From contig WELB01000013.1 in the NCBI GenBank assembly GCA_009602725.1, forward strand, positions 1,047,566 through 1,111,565: a stretch of 64,000 nucleotides of DNA, given 5' to 3'. This DNA is from Spirogloea muscicola. Its lineage: Eukaryota; Streptophyta; Zygnematophyceae; Spirogloeales; Spirogloeaceae. Made by a program: the position numbers and the translations under genes. Under the pieces are notes generated by a model that made no database searches, was not told the origin of the DNA, and saw only the letters and a program-made list of their open reading frames with translations. Shown one piece after another: positions 23,801-35,100 of the stretch. The stretch's first letter is position 1, and each line of letters starts with the position of its first letter.

Positions 23801-26800
23801 ACTTCCGTACCCTTACAGGAACTTACAGAAGTAGTTCGCGAATCCCAAGAAGGGACGCACTGTGGCACAGTCCGTGGCACACTTACTGCTACAGTCCTTT
23901 ACTACTTGGTGGGTTTGACGCGAACCCCGTCTTTGTTCACAACATGCTGCTTTTGCAGTACGTGATCCTCAGGCGTTTTACTGAACACCAGTCTGCCATC
24001 GAGTAAACCAGCACAGAGTCACACAGTAGGGGGTCGAAGACTTTCATCATCACAACCTCACGTGGCAAGTGCTTTTGGTGAAAGCAAAGCGGACATCTTG
24101 CATCAGAAGTAGCCGAGCGGCCTACAACAAGCCAAATACGGGATTTCCTCACGTGTAAGACGCAAATGGTCATCACCACTTTGCAAAGCGGGGGAGCTAT
24201 ATGCGTAAGCTCCCGCAAGATGATTTCACATCTCATTAACGCTAAGCAAAGGTAAGTTATCTTGACAGTGAGCTTGTTTAGAGCTCATACTCGATGCAAA
24301 ATCAAAGACTCCAGCCTACTTTACGACGAAGAGGATGGGTGCACCGCACGACAATTGTCAAAAAGTCACACCATGTTGAGAACACAACACTCGCAGAGTC
24401 ATGGGGAGACTCTGTGCGCATCATCACAATGAGATACTCAGCCAAAGCTGGAATCATGTGAGAGTACGTATTCAAAAACAGCCTTCCGGCTCAGCTTGCC
24501 AGGATGCTAGTCAGAGCACTCCCATACAGGTCAACCCTTTGACAACCAAAGGCAGAGATGAGCAATGACCCAGAGTACCCAAAATGCAGTAGCCTGCATC
24601 ATATGCCGGCAGCTTACACCTCGAGTGCACAGAGATACTCGGGCACATAGCTGGGCCAATGGCGCAATCTTCACTACTCAGCATGCGGGCTTGCAGACAG
24701 ACCACTCGAGCAGGGCACAGAGCCACACCTGGTCTCGTCCATACCCGAGTTACGTGGCTTGATACGTAGGCTCCGCAACAGAGGGTGTAGAAGCGAGGAG
24801 AGTTCAGGCAGCGGGTGCTGCTGGGGCATTGACAACATTCGGCCAACCCAGCCTCAGCACCCCCACTTAGCTCGTAGCCGTGATAATATCATCAACAGCT
24901 ATGGAGAATCATGGACTTGCACTGGAAGTAATCAATACCGAGGTACTACTGACCAGGGCCACACACGCCTCTAGGTCAAGGAGGATGGCGGCCAGCTACA
25001 TTCCTCGTCTCACTACAGTTGGGCTTACCAGAACCCATCAGTCGTGTACGAGCTGGGCTCTGATGTAGTAACGCCCAACCCAAGCTGGCCTAGCTGTGGC
25101 CTCGTGCCCGTGGAAATTGTGGAGTTTATCGTGAGATCAGTACTGTGTGATGCTTCGGCATGGGTTATCCCTGCGTTGTACTCACCTTACCATATCTCTG
25201 GTGTTGGCGGCTGATGCGCCCTCACCCTGTTTTTTGGCACACTCCATGATGTACTGAAAGTACTATGGTGCCGACGAGCAGCACAGCCGATAGCTGTCAC
25301 ACAGGGAGCGTCCTTGTGAAACACAAGCGACGATCACCACATTGACGAGAACGACCATATCGTTCAGCGCCAAGGAAGGACGCAGTGGCACACACGCGAC
25401 TTGTCACCCAGATCAAAGCGGTCGCCAAATCATGACACAGCTTTGTATATACATCCAGGGGATGACATAGCTTCGAACTTGTTTTTGTCCAACTAGGACA
25501 ACACCGCCACGCACTGCGGGAAACCCGCCTTGAAGCGTTACACTTCATGTTTGGCGTCCATCGTATCGCATTTCATCAACAACAAATGAATCTGCCGTAC
25601 ATACTCCGCGAAATCATTGCCCACTATGCGAATGACGTCGACCTTATTGCGGGCATTGAGTTCCGCACGCACTTTTCCGTACTGGATGGTGAGTGAGCGG
25701 GTGAAGAAGTCCCAAGTGATCAAACACTCTGGGGTGGGAGGACGACTTCGTGGTTTCCCAAACAGTTGCGGGATCCGGCGTGAGGTACGTGGTCGCAATT
25801 CCCACTAGGGATGGTACAGGTGCTTCACACAGCACGAACCACACGTTCAACTCACGAAGCCAGGCGGCGAGGCTGCTCTGCCCATCGCACTTGGCAGGCT
25901 GGCACGGCTGGACACGCCCAGCCGCGCGCCGTGGCTTACTTTTACCTTGAGGCGGCGATCCCGCTGCTCACCCGCGCACATACGGGCAATCAGTGTTCGC
26001 ACCGCACCTCTTCGAATAACACCCCCCACACGGGGTTTACCAGCAGATCCCCACTCGGGATTGCAGCCACTACTTGCTCACTGAGGCGCTGAAGACGCCG
26101 CGCCTCGGCGGATGTAGGCCGTTCGCGCCGGGCATTTGGAGCTCCGCCATCTCATTCACCATCTCCTCGACCTCAGCCGGTTGTACTGCCGGCGTAGGAG
26201 GACTAGGTTGCGCACTCGACTCAGCAGACTCCGTACCTTTACACCAACACACTTGAGGGATCAAGTCAGTGGTTGGCATAAGACACACCGCTGAGACATT
26301 ACCACCAGAATGTTGCTGAGCAAGCTGGTGCCCCAGGCAAGCAAAGCTATCTTGGTAGCGCGCAAGTCATACCCCCAAAACGCAAAGCAGCACGAGCAGC
26401 TGTTGCTCGTGCTGCTTTGGAGGGGCCAGGACTGGAGTACGGACCAGTTTCTGGCACATCATCAGATTTCGCCGCCCATCGGCGGTCGGTTTCACCTCCT
26501 TGTCATGAAGACAGGCCATCCGCCATCCGCAGGTTGTTACGCAGGCGAGATACTGACCTGGCAATTGCGATTGCCGCCGGGGTGGAGGACCATCTGACAT
26601 TGGCCGACCCCGGATGCGTGAATGCCGCGGGCGAGTGTTCACAGCACCATTCAGCCAGCCGATGCAGATACACGGTTACACTCTGGCAAGGGCCTTAAGT
26701 CTCAACAGACTAGTCAGTGCCGAAGCATCAGAAGGAACCTTGCATGGTCAGTCGTATCATCACAGCATATACGAGGCCAGCCAGATGCAAGGACTCCTCT

Positions 26801-27514
26801 GATACCAAATGTGACGTCCTGATCCCTATATACGCAGTTAGGGGTTAGTACGTCCTTAACTGAGTTCAGACCTAGGGGGTTTAGGAACTTACCCCCCCAC
26901 ATAGTGGAGCGCCAACGCACAAGGTGCACTCAAGTGCATCACATATAGCACAACGGAAGTCTTACCCTGAGGCGCCGCCAGAAGGCGGCGACTCTACAGA
27001 GGGTTTGGAATCAGCAGCTGGCCCCGGATGGGGCGCAACCGTGGCACTGATGGAGAGTTGGCGAAGTCCGCAGCGGCGGGCTGCGGCGACGGGCTCTGCA
27101 GCAGACGGCAGCAGCAGGGCTGGGCCGGCGGCTGCGGCAGCAGGCAAGCAGGGCTATGCCTCTCTCTTGGCGTCACCGGTTCGACTGACGAGTCTGGCCT
27201 CGGCCTACTACTCACAGCGTTCCTGCCACCCCTCTCCCGAGGGTGTGACGAGGGTAGCCCCAAGGTCCGGCACCCGGAGGAGCGGACCCGCACAAAGGGG
27301 TCGACTGGCGCGTGACGCGCAAGGTGCGGGCTCGCATGACACGAGCCTGATGAATGGTACACGAGTCCTGGGGACTGGCGCGTGCCGCGCGTGAGTGGCG
27401 CGTGCCGCGCGTGACTGGCGCGTGAAGCGCGTGACTGGCGTGTGGCGCGCGTGAAGCTGCGCGTGAAGCCGCTTACCAGTATCGTTTGGTTTTCCAAACA
27501 GGGGGCACGTTACA

Positions 27515-28022
27515 GGAAGTCTTACCCTGAGGGACCGCCCAAAGGGCGGCGACTCTACCAAGGGTCAGTGGCTGTCCAACATGAGGCGCAGCCAGTCTAC
27601 TCACAGAGAGCCGGCGGGGTCCGCAGCGACGAGCTGCGGCGACGGGCTGGGCAGCAGGCGGCAGCAGCAGAGCTGTGGCGGCGGCTGCGGCAGCAGGCAG
27701 CAGAGGGGCTGTGCCTCTCTTGGCGTCACGGGTCCTCCGACTGAGGAATCTGGCCTCGGCCTACCACTGATAGCGTTCCACTTGCCACCCCTCCCAAGGG
27801 TGTGACGAGAGTAGCCCCCAAGGTCCTTTCCCGGGGGGGCGGGCCTGACGTTGGGGTGCAAATCCAGGGGACTGGCGCCTGCCGCGCGTGGCGCGTGCCG
27901 CACATGCCCAGGGCCTCAGCCCGTACTTAGCTACACGTAGTGCAGCGAAGTCACTTGTACCGTTTGAGACTCCCAAACGGTATACGATACAACTATGTAA
28001 GGTTACTGGCACCGTTGGCACT
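27515..28022 (-). mobile_element. Second part of the split C-type LTR
   Basis: This resumes at GGAAGTCTTACCCTGAGG exactly where 16,285-16,409 stops, and pairs with 8,287-8,797. Near its right edge it carries an 11-base arm ACCGTTTGAGA and a complementary TCCCAAACGGT (27,958-27,981). It then runs into an oppositely oriented C-type LTR at about 28,022. Confidence 0.8.
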
Positions 28023-30800
28023 CCCCTCCCGTTTGGGAGTGCCAAACAGTATCAGTGATGTTGAGAGGCCACTGGGCTTCAATGCGCGCGTGCACGTGGC
28101 ATCGTCTGGGAGTTGTACTGCCCGAAAGGCGTTGCTTCAATGCACACGGGAATAGTACTCCAGTCGGTTGGCGCTGCCTCGCTGTCTGCGAGACCGCCCT
28201 GGAGCCGTGCCTTTGTCGGCCTGCGCTGCTTCGCTGCAAGCGGCATCGCCCTGAGGTCGTACTCCATCCGCCCGGCGCTGCTTCGCTGCAAGCGGCAGCC
28301 TGTGGCAGTCAACGGGGGCCAGGCCCCTGGATCCCGTATCCCCATTGTCAAGTTCGCCCCTCCGGGGGACAACCCTGGGGCTACGCTCATCACACCCTCT
28401 AGGGAGGGGTGGCAGGTGGAAAGCTATAAGTAGAAGACCAAGGCCAGACTCATCAGTCAGACCAGTGACGCTCAGAGAGGCGCACAGCCCTGCTGCCGCA
28501 GCCGCCGCCACAGCCCTGCTGCTGCCGTATGCTGCTCAGCCTGACGCCGCGGCCCGTCGCTGTGGACATCGCCGGCTCTCCGCTAGCCATGGCTGCGGCC
28601 CATTCTGGGAACAGCTACTAAGCCAGACCTTCGGTAGAGTCGTGGCCTTTGGGTGGTGCCTCAGGGTAAGACTTCCCGCTGTGCCATGTGGTGGACGTGT
28701 GTGCGCAGTGTGCGCTGGCGTTCCACTATGTAGGGTGGGTAATTTCTAAACCCCCTTGATCCGAAGTCAGTAAGAACTTACTTACCTCTAAACGTACTAA
28801 CCCCTTACTGCGTACAGGGATCAGAACGTCAGGTTTGGTATCAGGGGTGTCCTCGCATCATGATAGCCTCGTTCTGTGATGATGGGGCTGACAATGCAAG
28901 GTTCCTTCTGATACTCTGGCACTAAATAGTCTCTTGTGACTAAGACCCTTTGCCAGACTGTAATCGTGGATCTACATTGGCGGGCCAATTGATACTGTTG
29001 TCCACTCGCTCGCTGCATCCACGTGCCCGGGGTCGGCCAATGTCAAGTGTTCCTCCACCCCGACAGCAATCGTCATTGCCAGGTCAGTATTTCGCCTGCG
29101 TGACCACCTGCGGTCAGCGGATTGACTGTCTATGTGACAAAGGAGGTAAAAGCGACCGCTGATAGGCGGCGAAATCTGACATTTACCAGAGGCTGGTCCG
29201 TACTCCAGTTCTGGCCACTCCCTCAGCTGCGCGTGCTGCTTTGCACCTTGGAAATATGACTTGCGCGCTGCCATGATTGCTTTGCTTGCCTGGGGTGTAA
29301 CGCTCCCTCCGTTTGAGAGTGCCAATCCGGTAACCTTACATGATCGTGACTTATCTACCGTTTGGGAGTCCCAAACGGTGCGGGTGGTTGGTTTGCTATA
29401 CCCCGTGTAGCTAAGTACGGTCCGAAGCCCAGGGCTTCGTACTGCGCGGCATCGTCTGCCAGTCGTACTGTCCGAGAGGCGCTGCTTCGCTCGCACGCGG
29501 CATCGTCCCGGAGTTGTCTCCATCCGCCAGGCGCTGCTTAACTCGCGCGTGGCAGCGTCCGGCAGATCCATCGTATTTCCTTGTCAGGCCCGCACCTCCC
29601 GGGGAGGACCTGGGGGCAGCCTTCGTCACACCCTGTGGGAGGGGTGGCAGATGGAACGCTTATTAGTAGTAGGCCGAGGCCAGACTCAGGAGTCGGACCC
29701 GTGACGCCACGAGAGGCACAGCCCTGCTGCTGCCTGCTACCGCAGTCGCCGCCACAGCTCTGCTGCTGCCGCCTGCTGCCCAGCCCGTCGCCGTAGCTCA
29801 TCGATGCGGGCCTCGCTGTTCTTTATAAGTATCATGGCTTCGCCCCTTGCGGGGACAGCTGCTGACCCTCGTCGAGTCGCCGCTATCCGGGGGTGCCTCA
29901 GGGTAAGACTTCCGCTGCACTGTGTGCGCGAACGTGTGCGATGTGTGCGCTGGCGTTCCACTCTGTAACGGGATAGTCTCCAAAACACCCTATGTCCAGA
30001 ATTCAAACAGGACGTTCTGACCCTAACTGTGTGATTAGGGACAGGGACGTTACATGGGTCACCAGCTTGCTCGGCACATTGTGGTAGTATCGTCTCGGCA
30101 ATGTGTCGAATACCCTCCACTGACTTGGCCTTTCGGTGTGTTGGTGTAAAGGCATGGAGTCCGCTGACTCAAGTGCGCAACCTAGCGCCCCTCCGCCGGC
30201 AGTGCCAGCGGCCGAAGTCGAGGAAGTGGCCAATGAGATGGCGGAGCTCCAAGCGCCCGGACCAGACGGCCTTACAGAAGCCGAGGCGCGGCGACTAGAT
30301 CGCCTGAGGGAGCAAGTCGAGGCTGCGGTCCCGGGTGGGGTCCGCTAGTGACCCCCGTGTTGAGGGCGCTGAGCGAGGGGGTACGGGCCCTGATCAGCCG
30401 TATGTGCGCGGATGAGCAGCGTACTCCTCGCCCCCGGGCTAAAGTGAGCCATGGCGCGCGGTTGGGCGTGCAGCTGTGCCAGCCCTCGAAGTTCGATGCG
30501 CAGGGGAGCCTCGCAGCTTGGAGTCGTGAGATTAACGCATGGTCTGTGCTGTGCGAGGCGCCTGTGACATCCCGCGTGGGAATCGCCGCTACTTAACTCG
30601 CAGGAGTCGCCACATAGGAACGTACAAAGTCATCCTTCTACACCTAGGGTACAAAACCTGGGACTTCTTTACCCGCTCATTGACCACGTTGTACGGTGAA
30701 GTTCATGCAAAGCTCAATGCTCGTAACCAGCTCGACGCCGTACGTATGGTCGACGACAACTTCGAGGATAACGTCCGGCGTTTTATCTTCTGTTGATGAA
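28023..30800 (+). mobile_element. Ty3/gypsy fossil, subfamily C-like, 5' half
   Basis: The 5' LTR is about 28,023-28,831, ending CAGAACGTCA. The primer-binding site TGGTATCAGGGG is at 28,836-28,847. The leader (28,850-29,295) is interrupted by a solo LTR (29,296-30,054). Gag begins near 30,152 (ESADSSAQPSAPPPAVPAAE, then NEMAELQAPGPDGL) and continues to about 30,790. The sequence then flips into a minus-strand gag. Broken, with several breaks. Confidence 0.75.
29296..30054 (+). mobile_element. Solo LTR, subfamily C, with target-site duplication
   Basis: The 759 bases run from TGTAACGCTCCC to GACGTTACA. Flanks are TGGGG (29,291-29,295) and TGGGT (30,055-30,059). The minus-strand homologue at 26,310-26,360 shows the uninterrupted join. 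Near its start is an almost perfect 23-base palindrome (ACCGTTTGGGA and its complement, 29,359-29,381). Confidence 0.85.
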
Positions 30801-32148
30801 GTGCGGCAACATAAGGCATACCCCAGTTGTGACTTCGGCAACAGGTGGACATCGCTGGTAGAGACGGCTGGGCACACCCCAGTCGTGACTGGTGGTGCAG
30901 CAGGTGGAGATTGTTAGGCACACCCCAACCGTAGCTCCGGCAGCACCAGGCACTTAGCATACAGGAGATGCAGGGATTGCTCGCTTCACAACATGGGCGA
31001 GCAGTGTGCACTATCTTATAGCCACCCCCCACACGGGGGTTGCTAGCAGGTCCCCTTGGACCAGCAGCCTCATACTGCTCCGTTAAGCGCTCTACGCACT
31101 GCGCCGCCTTGAAGTCGGACTATACAGGGATGGCGATGGGAGCCTCGACAGCTCATCAGACCACTTCCTCGACCTTAGCAGGTTGAACAGCCGGCAGAGG
31201 GGGACTAGGTGGCGCTATTGAGTCAGCCAACTCCATGCCTTCACACCAACACATTGAAGGAGTGAGTCAGTGGCGGGTATAAGACATGTCTTCTGAGACA
31301 ATACTACCACAGTGTTGCTGAGCAAGGCCCGTGCACCACGCAAACAAAGCAAAATATAATAGCTCGCCAGAGCATACCCCCAACCAGCAAAGCTGTAATA
31401 GCAGACTGAGGGAGGGCACCAGGCGAGAGTACAGACCAGAGCCTGGCCGACAGTCAGGTTGCCGCTCACCTGCGGCAGCAGGTGCTATGCCGTGCTTCAT
31501 CGGCCAGCTACACACCGGGCAAAGGAAGTTAGTTACCCAGGCGAATTACTGACCAGGCAATGAAGATTGCCGCTGGGAAGAAAAGCCACTCAGCATTTCG
31601 CAAGAGTGGCACACTTGCCGCTTCGTGACGGCTCCACGTACACTCTTTGAATTAAAATTTAAAACTTTAAAGTGCTTCACGCTTACAGAGAATATTTAGT
31701 CTAGCAATTAGAGGGATCCTTGCACTGTTCGGTAGTAAACCACAACCTTTCACGTGACTGGCTAGATGCGAGGACTCCTCTGATACCTACGTAACGGTCC
31801 TATCCCTATACACACAGTCAAAGTTAGAAGGTCCTGTTTGGGATTCGGACATAGGTGTTTCGGAGGCAACCCTCGCACAGGAGAATGCCAGCGTACACAG
31901 CGCACACGAACGCGCACATAGCGCAGCGGAAAACTTACCCTGAGGCACCGCCCAAAGGCGGCGACTCCACCGAGGGTCAGTATCTGGCCCCTCACGGGGC
32001 GCAGCCAAAGTACTTACAGAGAGCCGGCGAGACCCGCAGTGACGAGCTGCGGTGACGGGCTGGGCAGCAGGCGGCAGCACCAGAGCTGTGGCGGCGGCTG
32101 CGGCAGCAGGCAGCAGCGGGGCTGTGCCTCTCTTGGCGTCACGGGTCG
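30800..32148 (-). mobile_element. Ty3/gypsy fossil, 5' part: gag, leader, LTR
   Basis: The minus-strand gag tail (30,800-31,110) matches 15,280-15,560, including a repeated Cys-rich block about 60 bases long. The gag start lies near 31,235. The leader follows, then the complement of the primer-binding site (31,777-31,787), then an LTR from 31,790 that stops at 32,148 where an A element is inserted. Broken. Confidence 0.7.
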
Positions 32149-35100
32149 TGTGATGGAATTAGCCGTTTGGTCAAGCCACATGGCTCTGTTGGCATAACAT
32201 GACCGGCTGTTTGGGGCAAGTGGGCCCACCAGGTGGCGGGCTGGCTTGCCGGGCAAGTGGCCCGCCCAGAGGCGGGGCGGGTCCCGCCCGTCCAGAAATA
32301 CCCTCGCTAGGATCCGCCCGTTCAAGGGAAGATCTTTGGCCCGCCGCCTGGCAGGCCATGGGGCGACCCGCTCACACCCCTGGAGGGGGGGTGGCACGGG
32401 GAAGCACGAGGAGCCTTGGGGCTGAGGCTCGAGGGAGTTCGAGCCGGTGAAGCCCAGGAGCAGCCTTGCCGCTGCTCGCCGTCGCAGCCGCCGCCGCACC
32501 TTGCTGCGGGGCCTGCTGCGCCGGCCTGCGCCCAGGAGGTGGAGTCGCCGCCAGACGGCGGCGCCACAGGGCCTGTCTTCCGCTGCGCCTATGCACTAGT
32601 AATTTGCCTGTGTAGTGGGTTGGTCCCTAAATTCCCTACAGCCGAACTCAAGGACTGCTCACCCTAACTGCGTGTGTAGGGCGAGGTTCCTTACATTTGG
32701 TATCAGAGGCGGTCTTGCATCCATCGCGCTTGTGACTTATTGTGCTCGCCGCTGATGATGCAAGGATCACCCTGATGTGCTGGCCTGACCTTTTTCTGTA
32801 AAAGATAAAGTGCTTGCCAGACGTTGGTCCGTGAGGCGGCTCAGCGGAAGCGCTGGGTGCGGAGCCATCTTCACGCTGTGAGCCAGCAACGACCAACGCC
32901 AGATTGACCGACTGATCCTTGAGGACCACTTGCTGCGATCGCTTCTTTTGAGGTGTGGCTTGAGCCTGCAGCCTTCGTGTGGTAAGGCGCTGGCTGCTTC
33001 AAGTGCGGTGCCAACAGCCATCAGCTCAGGGACTGCCCGGCGGCAGTTCCCTCTTCCTGACGGCCACGTCCACAGCGCCCTATGGGCCGGGACCAGGCCA
33101 ATTCCAAGGGCAAGCGTGAGTGCTTGACCCCTGCCTCTGCAAGCCATCTCTTTCAGCCAGGCGCACTTGAGCTATTTGATTTTGCTGGCATTGCTGGCCC
33201 GCCAACCAACATACCGGTTGTGCGCTCCATTTCTGCTTTATTGCAAGTTCTGGAGCCCGGAGGGCCTCTATTTGTGTGGGTTGCCCACAATGACTTGCAA
33301 GAGGCTGCAGATGTCTATCTGAGCTGGCCTGAGAGCCGTCGGCCTGAAGAAATGCTGTTCTTCATTGTGCCGCAGAAGCGCGGCGTGATTGATCAAGCTC
33401 CGCTGGGGATGTCGCTGTTGTGCTCGCACGAGGCGGGACACAGGCTCCTTAGGCGCAGCGTTGATGCCACTCGGCTAAGGCCTTACCCGACAGCGGTCAG
33501 GGTATATGTCGCTCGCACCCCATTCCTTGGCAGTGTCCATGGGGGACACACTATGCTTTTTGAGGGGCTGGTTGCTGCGGCACCAGCTAGGATCCTCATC
33601 GACTGAGGGGCCTCAGTGTCCTTCGTCAAAAGGGATTTGATGTGCTCCACTGGCTTGCATTTGCAAGCAGATGGCCTGCCTAGAGTGACATTGGCCGATG
33701 GCCACCCAACCGATGTGTTGGGCCTGTGCAAGGTTCCATTCGCATCCAGCAATACAAAGCGGAGGTGCCTTGTTATGCCATTGCGTTGACTGTCGCCTTT
33801 GATGTGATATTGGGAGATGACTGGCTTTGCGCCACATCAGCATGCCTTGATTCTGAACGCCATACTTGCACGGTACAACGTGGCGCACGGCGCTTTGTCC
33901 TTTGCAAGCAGCTTCCCTGTGCACCGCCGCTGGCGGCAGGGGCTTCCATTCTGCTGTCCGCCATGCAGATGAAGCGATTGATTCACAAGAACACTGTCCA
34001 GATGGCATTTCTTGTGGTAGTGGCGATGAACGACGAGGCTAAGCCTAACTTGTGTGTGAATGCTGCGGATTCACATGGCGGGGTTCTTGATAAGCTGCTG
34101 GAAGAATTTGCGGATGTGTTTCCCGACTCTCTTCCGGACGGTCTACCTCCTCACCAAGGTGTGGCTCATACAATTCCATTGGAGCCAGGCGCCAACCCGC
34201 CTTTCCGTCCCATGTACCGGCTGAGCCCTCTCGAATTTCGAGAAATGCAATCCCAGGTCGAGGACCTGCTGGCGAAGGGCTACATTGTGCCATCTCAGTC
34301 GCCATATGGAGCACCCATCCTCTTTGTCAAAAAGAAGGATGGCACTCTACGGATGTGCATTGATTATCGGGCTTTGAATAAGCTTACTATCAAGAACCGA
34401 TGCCCATTGCCTCGGATAGATGATCTGTTCGATTGGCTTGCAGGGGCTACGGTTCTCAGCTCCCTGGACCTGGCAAGTGGGTGTCACCAAATTCGAATCA
34501 CGCCTGCGGATGTTCCGAAGTCGGCGTTCCGTACGCCGCTTGGACATTTCCAGTTCAAGGTGCTGAGCTTTGGTTTGACCAATGCACCGGCTACGTTCCA
34601 GGCGGTGATGTCGAGGGTCTTTGGCCCCCTGCTCTACCATTTTGTGCTGGTTTACTTGAATGACAAACTGGTGTTCAGCAAAACGCCTCAGGATCACGTG
34701 AAGGACCTGCGCCAAGTGCTGCAGTTGCTGCGTGAAAATCAATTGTATGCCAAGCGGTCCAAGTGCGCATTTAACCAGCCAAAGCTGACATACCTCGGGC
34801 ATGTCGTGGGCAAAGACGGCATACGTGTCGACCCCAAGAAGACTTCGGTCGTACGGGATTGGCCTGTGCCTCAATTGCGCTCCTTTTTGAGATTCGCAGA
34901 TTATTTCCGAAAGTTCCTACAAGGCTATGGGAACTTGGCAGTTCCTCTTACGAAGCTGACTCGTAAGGACGTACCTTGGGATTGGTCGTCCGAATGCCAG
35001 AGGGCATTTGAGGGAATACAGCAGGCGTTTACATCTCCGCCTGTGCTGGCCTTACCTCGTGAAGGCGTGCCATATGAACTCGTCTGCGATGCCTCTTTGA

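Larger units (their letters stand above)
16410..27514 (-). mobile_element. Ty3/gypsy chromovirus fossil, subfamily B, with nested A element
   Basis: Related LTRs in the same orientation lie at both ends: 16,410-16,986 and 26,810-27,514 (TGTGACGTCCTGATCCCT at the minus-strand 3' edge of each). Flanking bases GAAAG (16,405-16,409) and GGAAG (27,515-27,519) make a 4/5 target-site duplication. The primer-binding site lies at 26,796-26,807 (complement of TGGTATCAGAGG). Going leftward: gag (about 26,300-25,550), protease region (about 24,900-24,400), reverse transcriptase (24,200-23,580), RNase H (23,570-23,140), integrase (22,980-22,360) and chromodomain (22,180-21,984). The internal region is then interrupted by an A element and resumes at about 17,224-16,987. 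Many breaks; moderately old. Confidence 0.85.
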
